A model generated the notes under the pieces. It was not told where the DNA came from. It did no database searches and saw only the letters and a list, made by a program, of their open reading frames with translations. Both the position numbers and the translations under genes were made by a program. This document shows, in pieces, positions 18,721 through 30,895 of a stretch of DNA of 60,497 nucleotides. Position 1 is the stretch's first letter. Each line of letters begins with the position of its first letter. The stretch is from JADLDB01 sp040752975 (GTDB taxonomy: Bacteria > Myxococcota > Myxococcia > Myxococcales > Myxococcaceae): contig JBFMHF010000025.1 in NCBI GenBank assembly GCA_040752975.1, positions 1 to 60,497 on the forward strand. Reading direction: 5' to 3'.

Positions 18721-19455
18721 ATGCGCTCGCACCGGCCACGCCTCCTCGTCGCCCTGGGCCTGGGAGGTCTGCTCTCGGCCTGCGCGACCGGCGCGCCCAC
18801 GGGCGCCCGCCCCTTCCTCACCGACGCCTACGAGCCCTTCACCAGGCCCGCCGCGCCGGTGGCGATCCCCACCTCCGACGCACCGCCCTCGCCCCTCGTG
18901 GTGGCCCCCGGCGCCCGCCAGAGCGCGCTCGGCGCAGCCCAGCACCTCGTCGGCAAGCGGAAGATCGTCGTCAACGGCCAGACCTTTGGCGACGACTGCA
19001 CCGGGCTGGTCCGCGCGGCCTACTCCCAGGCGGGGATCGACCTCATGACGGCGGCGCAGCCCGGCGACAACGGCGTCACCGCGATCTACCGCTTCGCCGC
19101 GCGGCACGGCCGCATCTACACGGGGGGCCAGCCGGTGGCCGGCGATCTGGTCTTCTTCCGCGAGACGTACGATCTCAACCGCGACGGCCGCGACAACGAC
19201 GGGCTGACGCACGTGGGCCTGGTGGAGGCCGTGGAGTCAGACGGGACGGTGATCGTCATCCACCGGGTTGCCCGGGGCGTGGTCCGCTACCGGATGAACC
19301 TGGGCTTTCGCGCGTCGGCCACGACGCCCTCGGGCCGGAAGGTCAACGACTGGCTCCGCGCCGCGGGACCGGGAAGCAAGCCGCGGCTGACCTCGGAGCT
19401 GTTCGCGGGCTACGCCACCCTACTCCCCGTCGAGTCCCGGTTCGCGGGCCGCTGA
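18721..19455 (+). CDS. NlpC/P60-like (CHAP-type) lipoprotein, probable cell-wall peptidase
   Basis: 244 residues. The lipobox LLSAC puts the lipidated residue at Cys21. The catalytic region is DDCTGLVRAAY, with the nucleophile Cys93, and a second motif GLTHVGLVE gives the histidine. This spacing fits NlpC/P60 or CHAP amidases that cut peptidoglycan peptides. An Asp-rich insert (DLNRDGRDNDG) just before the histidine resembles a calcium loop. The ATG at 18721 gives the best signal peptide, and a TTG 21 bases upstream is an alternative. Its 3' end overlaps the converging MJ0042 gene by 36 bases. Confidence 0.75.
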   Translation: MRSHRPRLLVALGLGGLLSACATGAPTGARPFLTDAYEPFTRPAAPVAIPTSDAPPSPLVVAPGARQSALGAAQHLVGKRKIVVNGQTFGDDCTGLVRAAYSQAGIDLMTAAQPGDNGVTAIYRFAARHGRIYTGGQPVAGDLVFFRETYDLNRDGRDNDGLTHVGLVEAVESDGTVIVIHRVARGVVRYRMNLGFRASATTPSGRKVNDWLRAAGPGSKPRLTSELFAGYATLLPVESRFAGR

Positions 19456-21873
19456 GGGAGGCGTGGGAGACGCGCTCGCCGCCGCTTTGAGTTCCACCAC
19501 GTGATCGAGCAGCTCCGCGGCCAGCTGGTGGCGCGAGTTGAGGGTGGTCACCGTCTTCAGATCGTCCTCCGCGGCGGCGGCATCTCCCGCCTTGAGGTGC
19601 AGCCGCGCGGTCAGCACCAGCACGCGGAAGAAGGTGCTGTTCGTCTTCCGGTTGCGCACCTCGTTGAGCTGCTCGATGGCCTCGGGGATCGATGCGCCGG
19701 CGGCCACCTGGTACTCGGGCATGGCGAGATCAGCCCAGTCGTCGTCCCCGGTGCGCTGCTGCTTGTGCTGCACGGACAGCTCGATGGCCTTTGAGTCGCC
19801 GAGGACCCCGTAGGCCACAGCCAGGGCCCGGAGGACGGGGAGCGCGTCGGGCGCATTCGGTGGGAGCGCCGCGTAGGCCGCCTGGAGCTTGTCCAGCTCG
19901 GGCTTGAGCTCGCCGGTCGCCATCGTCTTGCGCTTCTTCGCCTCGGCCAGCTCCTTCGCCAGGCGCTTCCCCTGATGGCGAGCCCGGGCTTCCAACAGCG
20001 CGTGGTGGGCGTTCGCGTCGTCGTAGGCGAAGGCCAGCGCCAGGACGAGCCCGGCCCGGGCCTCGAGCAGCTCCGGCCTGGTGGCCAGGACGGAGTTGAG
20101 ATCGGCGATCGAGCGCGCGCGGGTGTCCGCATCGTCCATGCGCAGGGCGGCGACGGCCTGCTCCGTCTTCGCGAGCGCCTCGCCGGTCGCGGCTCCTCCT
20201 CCCAGGAGCGAACGCCCGAAGAGGTGCCAGAGGACCGCGAGGCCCAGCCCGAGGGCGATGACGAGGAAGATCACGACCGCGATCGCCGTCCGCCGGTTCG
20301 AGCCCGCGCGGAGATCGGCCATCGCCTCGTCGTCGCCTGCGCTGGCGATGGGCTGGGGGAGCGCCGGGCTGGCGGGGAACGTGGGCTCGGGCGGAAGATC
20401 GACGCGCAGCGGCGGCAGCTCGTGACCGCGCTCGATGGGCGCGAGGTTGGGGAGCGTGGTGGCGATGGGCTCGGGGCTGGCCGCCGACGCCTCAGGGGGC
20501 GTCACCATGCCCGGCTCGAGCAACACGCGTACGCCGGGAGGATCGAGCCCGGGATCGGTGGTGACCTGCGCGCGCGGCCCGTGCGCACCGAAGACCAGCG
20601 TCGGGTGCCCGCCCGGAGGCACGACCGCTGGGGGCTGGGCGTCGGGCTCCAGCGTAGGCATCTCCGCGAAGCTCGGAGGCAGCGTCGTCTCCAGCCTGCC
20701 GCTCTGCGGCCCAGGCGGCGCGTTCGCGTCGGGCTTGGTCGTCTCCTGCTGCGAAGACATGGCGAACAGCTGGGTGCGGTTGTGGCGGGCCTCCACCGAC
20801 TCGGCGCCCTCGGAAGGCGTCGTCGTGGACGCGTCCGTCATCGCGTAGCGCTGGGTGCGATCGTGGCGCGCCTGGGCCGCCTCGAAGTCCTCAGCGCCCT
20901 GTCCGCGCATCATCGCCTCGAGATCGACGCGCACCGTGCTCTCGGAGCGCTCCGAGCCGTGCTGGCCGGGCGTGTTGGGGGTGACCTTCGGCTGGCCGCC
21001 AGGGACCCGACCGAACATCATCGTCTGGTTGCGCGCAGGCTGCTGCGGCGCTGCGGTGGCCGGCTCTGGCGCGGCAGAGGGCGGGACGGCCCCGAAGACC
21101 ATCGTCTGCTTGCCGACCGGCGGCGCAGGAGCCGCCACAGGCGCCGCGGCAGCGCCGAAGACCATCGTCTGCTTCGTCGACGGCTGGGGGGAGGACGCAG
21201 CAGGCGCGGCCGCGGGTGCACCGAAGACCATCGTCTGCTTCGCCGGCGCGGCTGCGGGCGGTGACGCCGCGGCGGGCGCCCCGAACACCATCGTCTGCTT
21301 GCCCGCAGGCGGAGCAGGGGCCGAGGTGACGGGCGCTCCGAAGACCATCGTCTGCTTCGACGGTGCGGGCGCAGCGGGAGGGGCCCCGGGAGCGCCGAAC
21401 ACCATCGTCTGCTTCCCAGGGGGAGGTGCGGGCGCGGCCGCGCCAGGTGCGCCGAACACCATCGTCTGCTTTCCGGGAGGCGGAGCGGGAGACGCCGCGC
21501 CGGGTGCGCCGAACACCATCGTCTGCTTGCCGGCCGGGGCCGGGGGAGGCGCCGCAGCGGGCGCCCCAAACATCGCGGTCTGCTTTGCGGGAGGAGCGGA
21601 GGCGCCGACAGCCCCGAAGGCGAGCGTCTGGCTGCCCGCGGGAGGTGCGGCGTTGGACTGCGCAGGCTGCCCAAAGGCGATGGTGCTGCTCCCGGGCTTC
21701 TTGCCCGCGTCCCAGTTCGGCGGGCCGGGCATCGTCGAAGCGAGATCCTTCGTCGGCAGCTTGGCGGTGAAGACGTGCCCGCAGCGGGTGCACTGAACCG
21801 GAGCGCCCTGCGGTGGGATCAGTGCGTCGTCAAGGACATACGTCGTCGAGCACTTCTCACACGAAATCAGCAC
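19420..21873 (-). CDS. MJ0042 zinc-ribbon, TxxF-repeat, transmembrane TPR protein
   Basis: 817 residues. An N-terminal MJ0042-type zinc ribbon (CEKC, then CTRC) is followed by a Pro/Ala-rich region of about 230 residues. That region carries eight exact KQTMVFG units plus degenerate copies (STIAFG, SQTLAFG, KQTAMFG, NQTMMFG, and later HPTLVFG). Two further motifs, RTQRYAM and RTQLFAM, keep a Thr with an aromatic residue three places later. After an Asp/Pro-rich region come one transmembrane helix (AIAVVIFLVIALGLGLAVLW) and a TPR-like helical domain (about residues 570-800). Zinc-ribbon plus linker plus TM layouts occur in myxobacterial motility proteins such as AgmX/GltJ, but this is not that protein. 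Confidence 0.8.
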   Translation of the reverse strand: MLISCEKCSTTYVLDDALIPPQGAPVQCTRCGHVFTAKLPTKDLASTMPGPPNWDAGKKPGSSTIAFGQPAQSNAAPPAGSQTLAFGAVGASAPPAKQTAMFGAPAAAPPPAPAGKQTMVFGAPGAASPAPPPGKQTMVFGAPGAAAPAPPPGKQTMVFGAPGAPPAAPAPSKQTMVFGAPVTSAPAPPAGKQTMVFGAPAAASPPAAAPAKQTMVFGAPAAAPAASSPQPSTKQTMVFGAAAAPVAAPAPPVGKQTMVFGAVPPSAAPEPATAAPQQPARNQTMMFGRVPGGQPKVTPNTPGQHGSERSESTVRVDLEAMMRGQGAEDFEAAQARHDRTQRYAMTDASTTTPSEGAESVEARHNRTQLFAMSSQQETTKPDANAPPGPQSGRLETTLPPSFAEMPTLEPDAQPPAVVPPGGHPTLVFGAHGPRAQVTTDPGLDPPGVRVLLEPGMVTPPEASAASPEPIATTLPNLAPIERGHELPPLRVDLPPEPTFPASPALPQPIASAGDDEAMADLRAGSNRRTAIAVVIFLVIALGLGLAVLWHLFGRSLLGGGAATGEALAKTEQAVAALRMDDADTRARSIADLNSVLATRPELLEARAGLVLALAFAYDDANAHHALLEARARHQGKRLAKELAEAKKRKTMATGELKPELDKLQAAYAALPPNAPDALPVLRALAVAYGVLGDSKAIELSVQHKQQRTGDDDWADLAMPEYQVAAGASIPEAIEQLNEVRNRKTNSTFFRVLVLTARLHLKAGDAAAAEDDLKTVTTLNSRHQLAAELLDHVVELKAAASASPTPPSAAREPGLDGE
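21009..21690 (-). repeat. tandem DNA coding for TxxF units
   Basis: About a dozen units of 45-75 bases code for (K/S/N)QT-M/L/A-V/M/A-F-G, separated by Pro/Ala linkers of varying length. The core codons are nearly identical across units (for example AAGCAGACGATGGTGTTCGG), while the linkers differ. This suggests selection on the core motif. Confidence 0.8.
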
Positions 21874-21898
21874 CCGATTGTTCTAGCACAGGCCTCCG

Positions 21899-22288
21899 TC
21901 AGTGCGGCCCCAGCCGACAAGCCTGTTGCAGCGTGTTCAAACGCGCAGGGCCGACACCGGGCACGGCGTCCACCTGCTCCCAGGAAGAGAAGCCGCCCAG
22001 CCGCGCGCGCTCCTCGATCAGCGTCTTCGCCAGCTCGGGCCCCACGCCCGGCAGGAGGGAGAGATCGTCGGCGCTGACGGCGTTCAAGTCGAGCTTTTGT
22101 CCCACGGTGAGCGCCTGACCTGCCGGCAGGGGCGACCCGGGTCCGCAGCGCGCCACCCCCGCGTCATCGAGGGACACCTGCCCGTCCGGACAGTCGAGGC
22201 CCGGGGCTTCCGAGGGCCATCGCCACCAGGCGGCGACGGCGATCACCAGCCCCGCGAGCAACACGATCGCCAGCGCGCGCTGGGGCAC
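21899..22288 (-). CDS. ComEA-like helix-hairpin-helix protein
   Basis: 129 residues, starting at GTG 22288, 4 bases after the lysC stop. An N-terminal hydrophobic anchor (ALAIVLLAGLVIAVAAWW) is followed by a short Cys-bearing spacer. The C-terminal ComEA-type DNA-binding domain has two helix-hairpin-helix motifs: LSLLPGVGPELAKTLIEE and the VDAVPGVGP element. ComEA binds incoming DNA in the periplasm during natural transformation, so a DNA-uptake role is possible; single-gene relatives of unknown role are common. It is co-transcribed with lysC by position. Confidence 0.8.
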   Translation of the reverse strand: MPQRALAIVLLAGLVIAVAAWWRWPSEAPGLDCPDGQVSLDDAGVARCGPGSPLPAGQALTVGQKLDLNAVSADDLSLLPGVGPELAKTLIEERARLGGFSSWEQVDAVPGVGPARLNTLQQACRLGPH

Positions 22289-22292
22289 GAGC

Positions 22293-23513
22293 TCAGGCCG
22301 CCTGATCGAGCCCGAACTCGGTGTGCAGCGCCCGCACGGCCAGCTCGGCGTACTTCGGCGGGATGAGGCACGACACGCGGATCTCCGAGGTCGAGATGGC
22401 CAGGATGTTGATGCCTTCCTTGAAGAGCGTCTGGAACATGCGCGCCGCCACGCCCGAGTGCGTGCGCATGCCGACGCCGACGATCGACACCTTGCAGCAG
22501 TCGTCGTCGATCTGCACCGCCCCCGCCTGGATCTCGGGGATCAGCCGGTCGATCACGTCCTTCGTCTTGACGAGATCGGCCTTGCCCACGGTGAAGGTGA
22601 GATCGGTCTTCCCGTCCACCGGGGGCGCCTGGACGATCACGTCCACGCTGATCGCCTTCTGATCGAGCGCGCCGAAGATGCGCGCCGCTACGCCCGGGGC
22701 GTCCGGCACGCGAGAGATCGACACCCGGGCCTCGTTGCGATCGAGCGCCACTCCGCTGACCAGCACGTCTTCCATCGCTGCGTCCTCCTCACAGACCAGA
22801 GTGCCGGGATCGTCGGTGAAGGACGACTTCACCCACAGCGGCACCTTGTACTTCATGGCGATCTCCACCGAGCGGATCTGCAGGACCTTCGCGCCCACCG
22901 ACGCGAGCTCCAGCATCTCTTCGTAGCTGACCCGATCGAGCTTCTTCGCGGCGCGGCAGACGTTGGGATCCGTGGTGTAGACGCCGTCGACGTCCGTGTA
23001 GATCTCGCAGGCGTCCGCCTTGATCGCCGCGGCGATGGCCACGGCCGTGGTGTCCGAGCCGCCGCGCCCCAGGGTGGTGATGTTCCCGTCTTCGTCCACG
23101 CCCTGGAAGCCGGCGATCACCGCGATCTCCCCGCGATCGAGGGCCGCGTAGATCGCCTCGGCGTCGATGCGCTTGATCCGCGCCTTGGAGAAGGTCGAGT
23201 CGGTGACGATGCGGCACTGGTGCCCCATGAAGCTGCGGGCCCGGCCGCCCAGCGCGCCGATGGCGATGGCGGTGAGGCCGATCGTCACCTGCTCACCCGT
23301 CGCGACCACCACGTCCTGCTCGCGCTCGTTGGGCCGCTCGGTGATGTCGTTGACCAGCTTGAGCAGCCGATTCGTCTCGCCGCTCATCGCGGACACCACC
23401 ACCACCACCCGATTGCCTTCACGCTGCGCCGCCAGCGCGCGCCGCGCCACGTTCTTGATCCGGCCGATGTCTCCGACCGAGGTGCCGCCGTATTTCTGGA
23501 CGATCAACGCCAT
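22293..23513 (-). CDS. lysC: aspartate kinase
   Basis: 406 residues. It makes aspartyl phosphate, the first step towards Lys, Met and Thr. The kinase motif VQKYGGTSVGD lies at the N-terminus, and GRGGSDTTAVAIAAA and TDVDGVYTTDPN are typical. Two C-terminal ACT-like regulatory regions follow, with VGVGMRTHSGVAARMF and EINILAIST-type strands, so feedback control by Lys or Thr is likely. The ATG at 23513 begins MALIVQKYGG and excludes an 18-residue extension. Confidence 0.95.
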   Translation of the reverse strand: MALIVQKYGGTSVGDIGRIKNVARRALAAQREGNRVVVVVSAMSGETNRLLKLVNDITERPNEREQDVVVATGEQVTIGLTAIAIGALGGRARSFMGHQCRIVTDSTFSKARIKRIDAEAIYAALDRGEIAVIAGFQGVDEDGNITTLGRGGSDTTAVAIAAAIKADACEIYTDVDGVYTTDPNVCRAAKKLDRVSYEEMLELASVGAKVLQIRSVEIAMKYKVPLWVKSSFTDDPGTLVCEEDAAMEDVLVSGVALDRNEARVSISRVPDAPGVAARIFGALDQKAISVDVIVQAPPVDGKTDLTFTVGKADLVKTKDVIDRLIPEIQAGAVQIDDDCCKVSIVGVGMRTHSGVAARMFQTLFKEGINILAISTSEIRVSCLIPPKYAELAVRALHTEFGLDQAA

Positions 23514-23620
23514 GCTGCGGCGGCAGATAGCGCAGGCCCGGCGCCCCCGTCGATGGCCTTGTCGCATCGCGTCACCGACGAGCGACTCGCGCTCGCGAGC
23601 GGCGTGGTAGGAGCGCGCGC

Positions 23621-25149
<1,529 letters not shown>

Positions 25150-25153
<4 letters not shown>

Positions 25154-28100
25154 GCGATACGCGCGACTACCCTCGGACGCTGTCGACCGCCATCCCAGCC
25201 ATTCCGGTTCCCGAGCCCTCGTCGCAGCCGGCGACCGCCTCGGAGGACGAGGCGAAGGCCCGCATCGCCGCCCTGGAGAAAGAGGCGCGCGCGCTCGGCG
25301 CCGTCACCGCGGCTGCGCTCCTCTTTCACGAGATCGGCCTGCTGTGGGAGTCGCCCCTCAAGCACCCCCGCAACGCCGCCGTCGCCTACCAGAGCGCCTT
25401 CAAGCTGGCCCCGCGCTTCCTCGCCAACATCCGCGCCGCCCGCCGGCTCTTCGGTGAGGTCGGCAACTGGGTGATGGTGGTGCAGCTCATCGACGCGGAG
25501 CTGGCCGCCACCGACGCCCGCCGCGCTCGCGCCGCGCTCCTCTTCGAGAAGGGCACCGTGCTGGAGCAGCGTCTGTCTCGCGAGGCCGACGCGCTGGCCG
25601 CCTGGAAGCAGTGCCTGGACCTCGAGCCCGAGGACGTGACGCTCCTGGTGCAGCTCGAGCAGGTCTACAGCGAGAAGGGCGACTTCGAGGCTCTGGTCAA
25701 GGTGTACCGGCTGCTGGCGCGCTCCGTGACGGAGGATCACGCGCGCGCGGTGTACCTCACCTCCGCCGGCCTCCTCCTCGAAGACCGCCTGAAGCGCCCC
25801 GAGGAGGCCAGCGGCCTCTTCCGCGAGGCCTTCGCCATCGAGCGGAGAGATCCCCAGCTGATCTCCGCCATCAAGCGCGTCGCCCAGCGCGAGGGCACCG
25901 TCGACGAAGAGCTCGCCGCGCTCGCCGCCCAGGCCGAGAGCCAGGGCTCGTCCGCCGCGCCCACCTTCCTGCAGATCAGCAAGACGTACGAGCGCCTCGG
26001 CCGCCCCGAAGACGCCCTGGCGGCGCTGCTCGCCGCCCGCCGAGTCAGCCCGAACGATCCCCTCGTCCTCTCCGAGCTCGCCCGCATCTACGAGGCCGAG
26101 GGCCGCCTCGAGGAGCTGGCAGAGGTGCTGCTGGCCTGGGTCAACGTCAACACCGAGGAGAGCGAGTTCGTCGCCATCAACCTGCGCCTCGCCGCCCTCT
26201 TCGAGCAGCTCAACCGCGACGCCGACGCCGCCGGCCGCTACCACGCGATCTTGAACCGCGTCTCCGGCCACAGCGGCGCGCTGGCCGGCCTGGGGCGCCT
26301 CCACTACCGCGCGCAGAACTGGCAGGGCCTCTACGAGACCTGCGAGGCCGAGGCCGCCGCCACCGATGATCCCAAGCAGAAGGCCGCCCGCCTCTACAAG
26401 GCCGCCGAGACGCTGGAAGAGCGGCTGAACAAGGTGGAGGAGGCGATCGCCCGCTACAACCAGTGCCTCCAGCTCTCGCCCGGCTTCCTCCCGGCACAGA
26501 AGGCCCTCACCCGCCTCTACGAGAAGCTCTCCCGCTGGAACGAGCTGGTCTCGATGTACGAGCAGGATCTGCTGCAGACGACGGACCTCGAGCAGCAGAT
26601 CTCCACGCTGAACAAGATCGCCGCGCTGCACGAGGATCGCCTGGGCGACATCGCTTCGGCGATCGACTGCTTGAAGCGCGTGCTCGACCTCGCGCCCGAT
26701 CACCTCGCCACCATGCGCAACCTCGGCCGGCTCTACGAGCGCGCCGGGAGCTGGCAGGAGCTGCTCGACTTGAACGAGCGCGAGACGCGGCTGGCCAGCG
26801 ACACCAAGCAGATCGTCTCCCTCGCCCACCGCAGCGCGGAGATCATCGAAGAGCACCTGAAGGACCGCGCCGGCGCCATCCAGGCGTGGGAGCGCGTGCT
26901 GCAGCTGGCCCCCACCTACCTCCCAGCCCTGCGCGCGCTCGGCCGCCTGTACGGCCAGGACGGCCGCTGGGAGGCGTTGATCCGCATGTACCGCTCGGAG
27001 GCGGAGATCGCCCCCAGCACCGATCAGGCCGCCGCGCTGACCCAGAAGATCGGCGAGCTGTACGAGCAGAAGCTCAAGAACACCAACGAGGCGATCAGCG
27101 CGTACCGCGAGGTGCTGACGCTCGCGCCCAACTACTTCCCGGCCCTGCGCGCGCTGGCGCGGATGTACCGGGCCCTGGGCGACTGGGAGAACCTGATCGA
27201 GATCCTGCGCGCCGAGGCCGCCAATCGGTCGGATCCCACCGAGCGGGCCAACGCGATGTTCCAGGCCGCGGCGATCTGGGAGGACCAGCTCAAGAAGCCG
27301 CAGAACGCGATCGAGGGCTACCAGGAGGTCCTCCGGCTCGCGCCCAACCACACCACCGCGCTGCAGCAGCTCGAGCGGCTCTTGACCGCCAAGGACGACG
27401 TGAAGGAGCTGATCGTCCTGCTCGATCGCCAGGCGCAGGTGGGCACCGAGGCGGCGCGCGTGGCCGCGTGGATCCGCCTCGCCCGCCTGTACCTCGATCG
27501 CCTGAACGAGCCCAACCGCGCCGCGAGCTGCTGCGAGAGCGCCCTGGCGCTCGACCCCAACAACCTCCAGGCGCTGCGGCTGCTCGAGCGGGTGCGCGCC
27601 AACGACAAGGCGAAGCGCGCCGAGCTGCGCATGAAGGTGGCGGAGGCGATCGGCGACGCCAAGCTGTCCGCCGCGATCAAGCTGTCCAGCCTCGAGGCCG
27701 GCGATCCCAACGCAGCGCCGTCGGCCGAAGTCCTCGCGCAGCTCAAGGCCGCCTACCTCGCTGACCCGACTGACGAGGCGCTGGGCCTGGTGCTCGAGCG
27801 CGCGCTGCAGAAGGCGGGCGACGCGGTGGGCCTCATCGAGCTCTACGAGCGCCGGCGCGCCAGCACCACGGACGCGGCCGATCTCCTCCAGCTCCTGCTC
27901 CGGATCGGAGAGCTCCACGAGACCCGGCGGGGCGATCTCCAGGCGGCGCTGACGGCCTACGAGGCCGCGCTGCAGTCGGCGCCCGATCTCTTCCCTGCCC
28001 TGCAGGGGCTGGTGCGCTGCTACTCGAGGCTGGGCCGGCACGCGAAGGCCCGCGAGGCGCTGGACACGATCGCCAGGACGGCCCGTGACGCGACCCTCGC

Positions 28101-30159
28101 CACCCAGGCCCTGCTGGACGCGGCCCGCGTCGCCCGCGAGCTCGAGCGAGATGACGATCTCGCCGCGGGGCTGTTGCAGCGGATCCTCGAGCGGGACCCG
28201 CTCCACCCGGAAGCCGGGCCGATGCTGGAGGACATGCTGGCGCGGCGCGGCGGCGCGGGCGACCTCGTCTCGCTGCACGAGAAGCGCGGAGAGGCCAAGC
28301 TGGCGCAGAAGGACCCGGCCACCGCGGCCCGCGAGTTCTACGAAGGCGCCCGGCTGGCCGTCGAAGGGCTCAAGGACCGCGCCCGCGCCTCCGTCCTGCT
28401 CGACAAGGTGCTCCTCGCGCAGCCCACGCACCCCGAAGCCCTGGAGCTCAAGGGCACCCTCGCCCTCGAGGCGCAGAACTTCGCCGAGGCCGCGTCGGCG
28501 TGGGCGGTGCGCGTGCAGCAGGGCGGCGATCCCCGCCACCTGGCGCGCATCCACCTGAAGCTGGGGGCGCTCTACAACGATCAACTCGGCGACCAGACGC
28601 GCGCGGCGGCGCACCTTCAGACCGCGCTCGCCAGCGAGCCGTCCAGCGTGGAGGCGCTCGATCGCCTCGCGGTGATCCACATCGCCTCGCGCAACTGGAC
28701 CGGTGCGGCGGACTGCCTCCGCAGGCTGCTCGAGGTGGACACCAGCCCCACGGCGCGGGCGAAGAACACGCTCACCCTGGCGCGGATCCTGGACGAGGGC
28801 TTCGGCGACGTCGCGCAGGCCACCGCGCTCTACCGGCGCGCACTGGAGCTGGTGCCGGGCGACTCGGCCACCCTCGATCGCCTCGCCGTCTTGTACGAGC
28901 GCACCGGCGCGCTCGGCGATCTCGTGGTGATGCTCGAGCAGCAGGCGCAGCAGGCCTCGGACATCAAGCGTGCGGTGGCGCTCAAGATGCGCATCGGCTC
29001 CCTGTACGCGCGCTCGCTGGGCGATCCGCAGCGCGCGGTGACGGCCTGGCGGCAGGTGCTGGATCTCGACCCGTCGCACGTCCCCGCGCTGGTCGCGCTG
29101 GCGGACATCTACAGCCGAGACACCGCCTCGATGGCGCTGGCGATCGAGACCCACCGCAACCTCCTCAAGCTGGAACCGACCCGCGTGGACAGCCTCCACG
29201 CGCTCTTCCGCATGTGGGAGTCGATGCGGCAGCTGGACAAGGCGTTCTGCGCGGCGGCCCTCCTCGCCTTCCTCAAGGGAGCCAATGACACCGAGACGGC
29301 CTTCTACGCCGAGGGACGCAACCGGCTGGGGAATGACTTCCGCGGCACGCTGGCGCCGGCCGATCTCACGTCGCTGCACCACCCCGCCGCGCGGCACCCG
29401 GTGGTGGACGTGCTGCGCGCCGTGGGCGATCAGTTCGTCAAGCTGAACCCGCCGCAGTTCGAGACCCTGGGCATCGATCGCAAGGCCGATCGGCTGAAGA
29501 ACGATCACGCCGTCTACAAGGCGATCCAGGCGGTGGCGGTGCTCTTCGGCGTCGAGGAGTTCGACGCCTACCAGGCCAAGCGCGGCCTCGTCTTCCTCGA
29601 GACGACGGAGCCCCTGTCGGTGTGCGTGGGCCCCGACGTGGTGCGGCGCTTCAACATCCGCGAGCAGCGCTTCCTCTACGGCCGGGCGGCGCTGGGGCTG
29701 CTCGACAAGACAGCGCTCTTGCGCAAGCTGTCGCCGGGCGAGCTGGCGGACGTGATCGGCAACTCGGTGCGCATCCACCTCCCCGACTGGGAAGGGCTGG
29801 GGCGGCGCAGTGAAGAGCACACGAAGGCGCTGCGCAAGGCGTACAGCCGCAAGGCGATCAAGCTGCTCGAGGAGCCGGCGCACGCGGTGGCGGGGGCCAG
29901 CCGGGTCAACCTGGAGTCGGTGGTGCAGGGGCTGATGTTCTCGGCCGATCGCGCGGGCCTGGTGGTGTCGGCCGATCTCAACGCCGCGCTCAGCCTCATC
30001 GTCCGCGAAGAAGCCCAACCCAACCAGCCGCGCCCGGAGAACGCCGAGGCAGTCGCGGCCATCGTGCAGTCGCGGCCCGATCTCAAGGAGCTGATCGCCT
30101 TCGCGGTGAGCGACGACTTCTTCCGGCTGCGCCAGCGCCTGGGCATCGCGCTGGGCTGA
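25150..30159 (+). CDS. 1669-residue tetratricopeptide repeat protein
   Basis: The GTG at 25150 overlaps the hutH stop (GTGA). Nearly the whole chain is helical repeat. From about residue 30 to 1390 there are many TPR-like units of 34-38 residues, often with the theme A-x-YRE-VL-LAP-N-x2-ALRALARLY. There is no signal peptide or transmembrane helix, so it is probably a cytoplasmic scaffold. The last ~280 residues (from about ALLAFLKGANDTE) are a distinct mixed domain with VKLNPPQFETLGIDRKADRL and FNIREQRFLYGRAALGLL. Comparable giant TPR proteins occur in myxobacteria. The partner is unknown. Confidence 0.85.
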
Positions 30160-30163
30160 AGCG

Positions 30164-30895
30164 CTACCCGCGCTTGACGATCGCGCCACCGGGGAGCTCG
30201 CCCTCGAGGCGCGCCACCGCGGCGTCCACCTCGGCCTGCTGCCGGTGCTCGACGGTGAGCTTCACCCGGTAGCCCGCGTCCTTCTCGAACTCGGGGTAGC
30301 TGCCGAAGGCGACGTGCGGCAGGGCGAGGGCGATGCGATCGAGCACGGGCGCCAGATCGGGCTCCGAGAGCGACAGGTAGAGGATCTTCAGCGTCACCGG
30401 CTGCGGAGGGATCTTCGGCAGCACCGCCTCGAGCTGCGCGCGGAAGTACTGCGGCACGCCGGGCAGCATGAAGACGCGGTCACAGCCCAGCACGGGGAAG
30501 CGCGTGTCCCCCATGGCGATCAGCTCGCTGCCTTCGGGCGCCTCGGCCATGCGGAGGGCCGCCTCGGGCACCGGCGCGTCGAGGTGATGACGGCGGATGA
30601 TCTCCACCATCTCGGGGAGACGCACGACCTTCCGGCCCAGGGCCAGGGCCACTGCGCGCACCGTGACGTCGTCGTGCGTGGGGCCGACGCCGCCGCTGGT
30701 GATGACGTACCGCGCCCGCTTCCGCGCCAGGGTCAGCGCCTCGACGATCGCGTCCACCTCGTCCGGCACCACCTGGAGCGAGGTGAGGGACGCGCCGTGC
30801 TCGCGAAGCCGGGCGATCAGGTGCGGCCCGTTCTGATCGACCACCTTCGCGGTCAGCACCTCGTTGCCGATGATCAACGCAGCGGTGGCGCTCAC
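30164..30895 (-). CDS. CinA-like molybdopterin-binding domain protein
   Basis: 243 residues. It starts at GTG 30895, overlapping the tmk stop (GTGA). The MoCF fold is shown by ALIIGNEVLTAKVVDQNG and VITSGGVGPTHDDVTVRAVA, and FMLPGVPQYF completes the site. It matches the N-terminal domain of CinA, which hydrolyses nucleotide pyrophosphate bonds such as ADP-ribose, but lacks the C-terminal NMN amidase (PncC) domain. It converges with the TPR gene at a 4-base gap. Confidence 0.85.
   Translation of the reverse strand: MSATAALIIGNEVLTAKVVDQNGPHLIARLREHGASLTSLQVVPDEVDAIVEALTLARKRARYVITSGGVGPTHDDVTVRAVALALGRKVVRLPEMVEIIRRHHLDAPVPEAALRMAEAPEGSELIAMGDTRFPVLGCDRVFMLPGVPQYFRAQLEAVLPKIPPQPVTLKILYLSLSEPDLAPVLDRIALALPHVAFGSYPEFEKDAGYRVKLTVEHRQQAEVDAAVARLEGELPGGAIVKRG

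Noticed and set aside
21009..21690. Possible CRISPR array in the tandem KQTMVFG DNA
   Set aside because: The units are in-frame coding repeats with variable linker lengths and no unique spacers.
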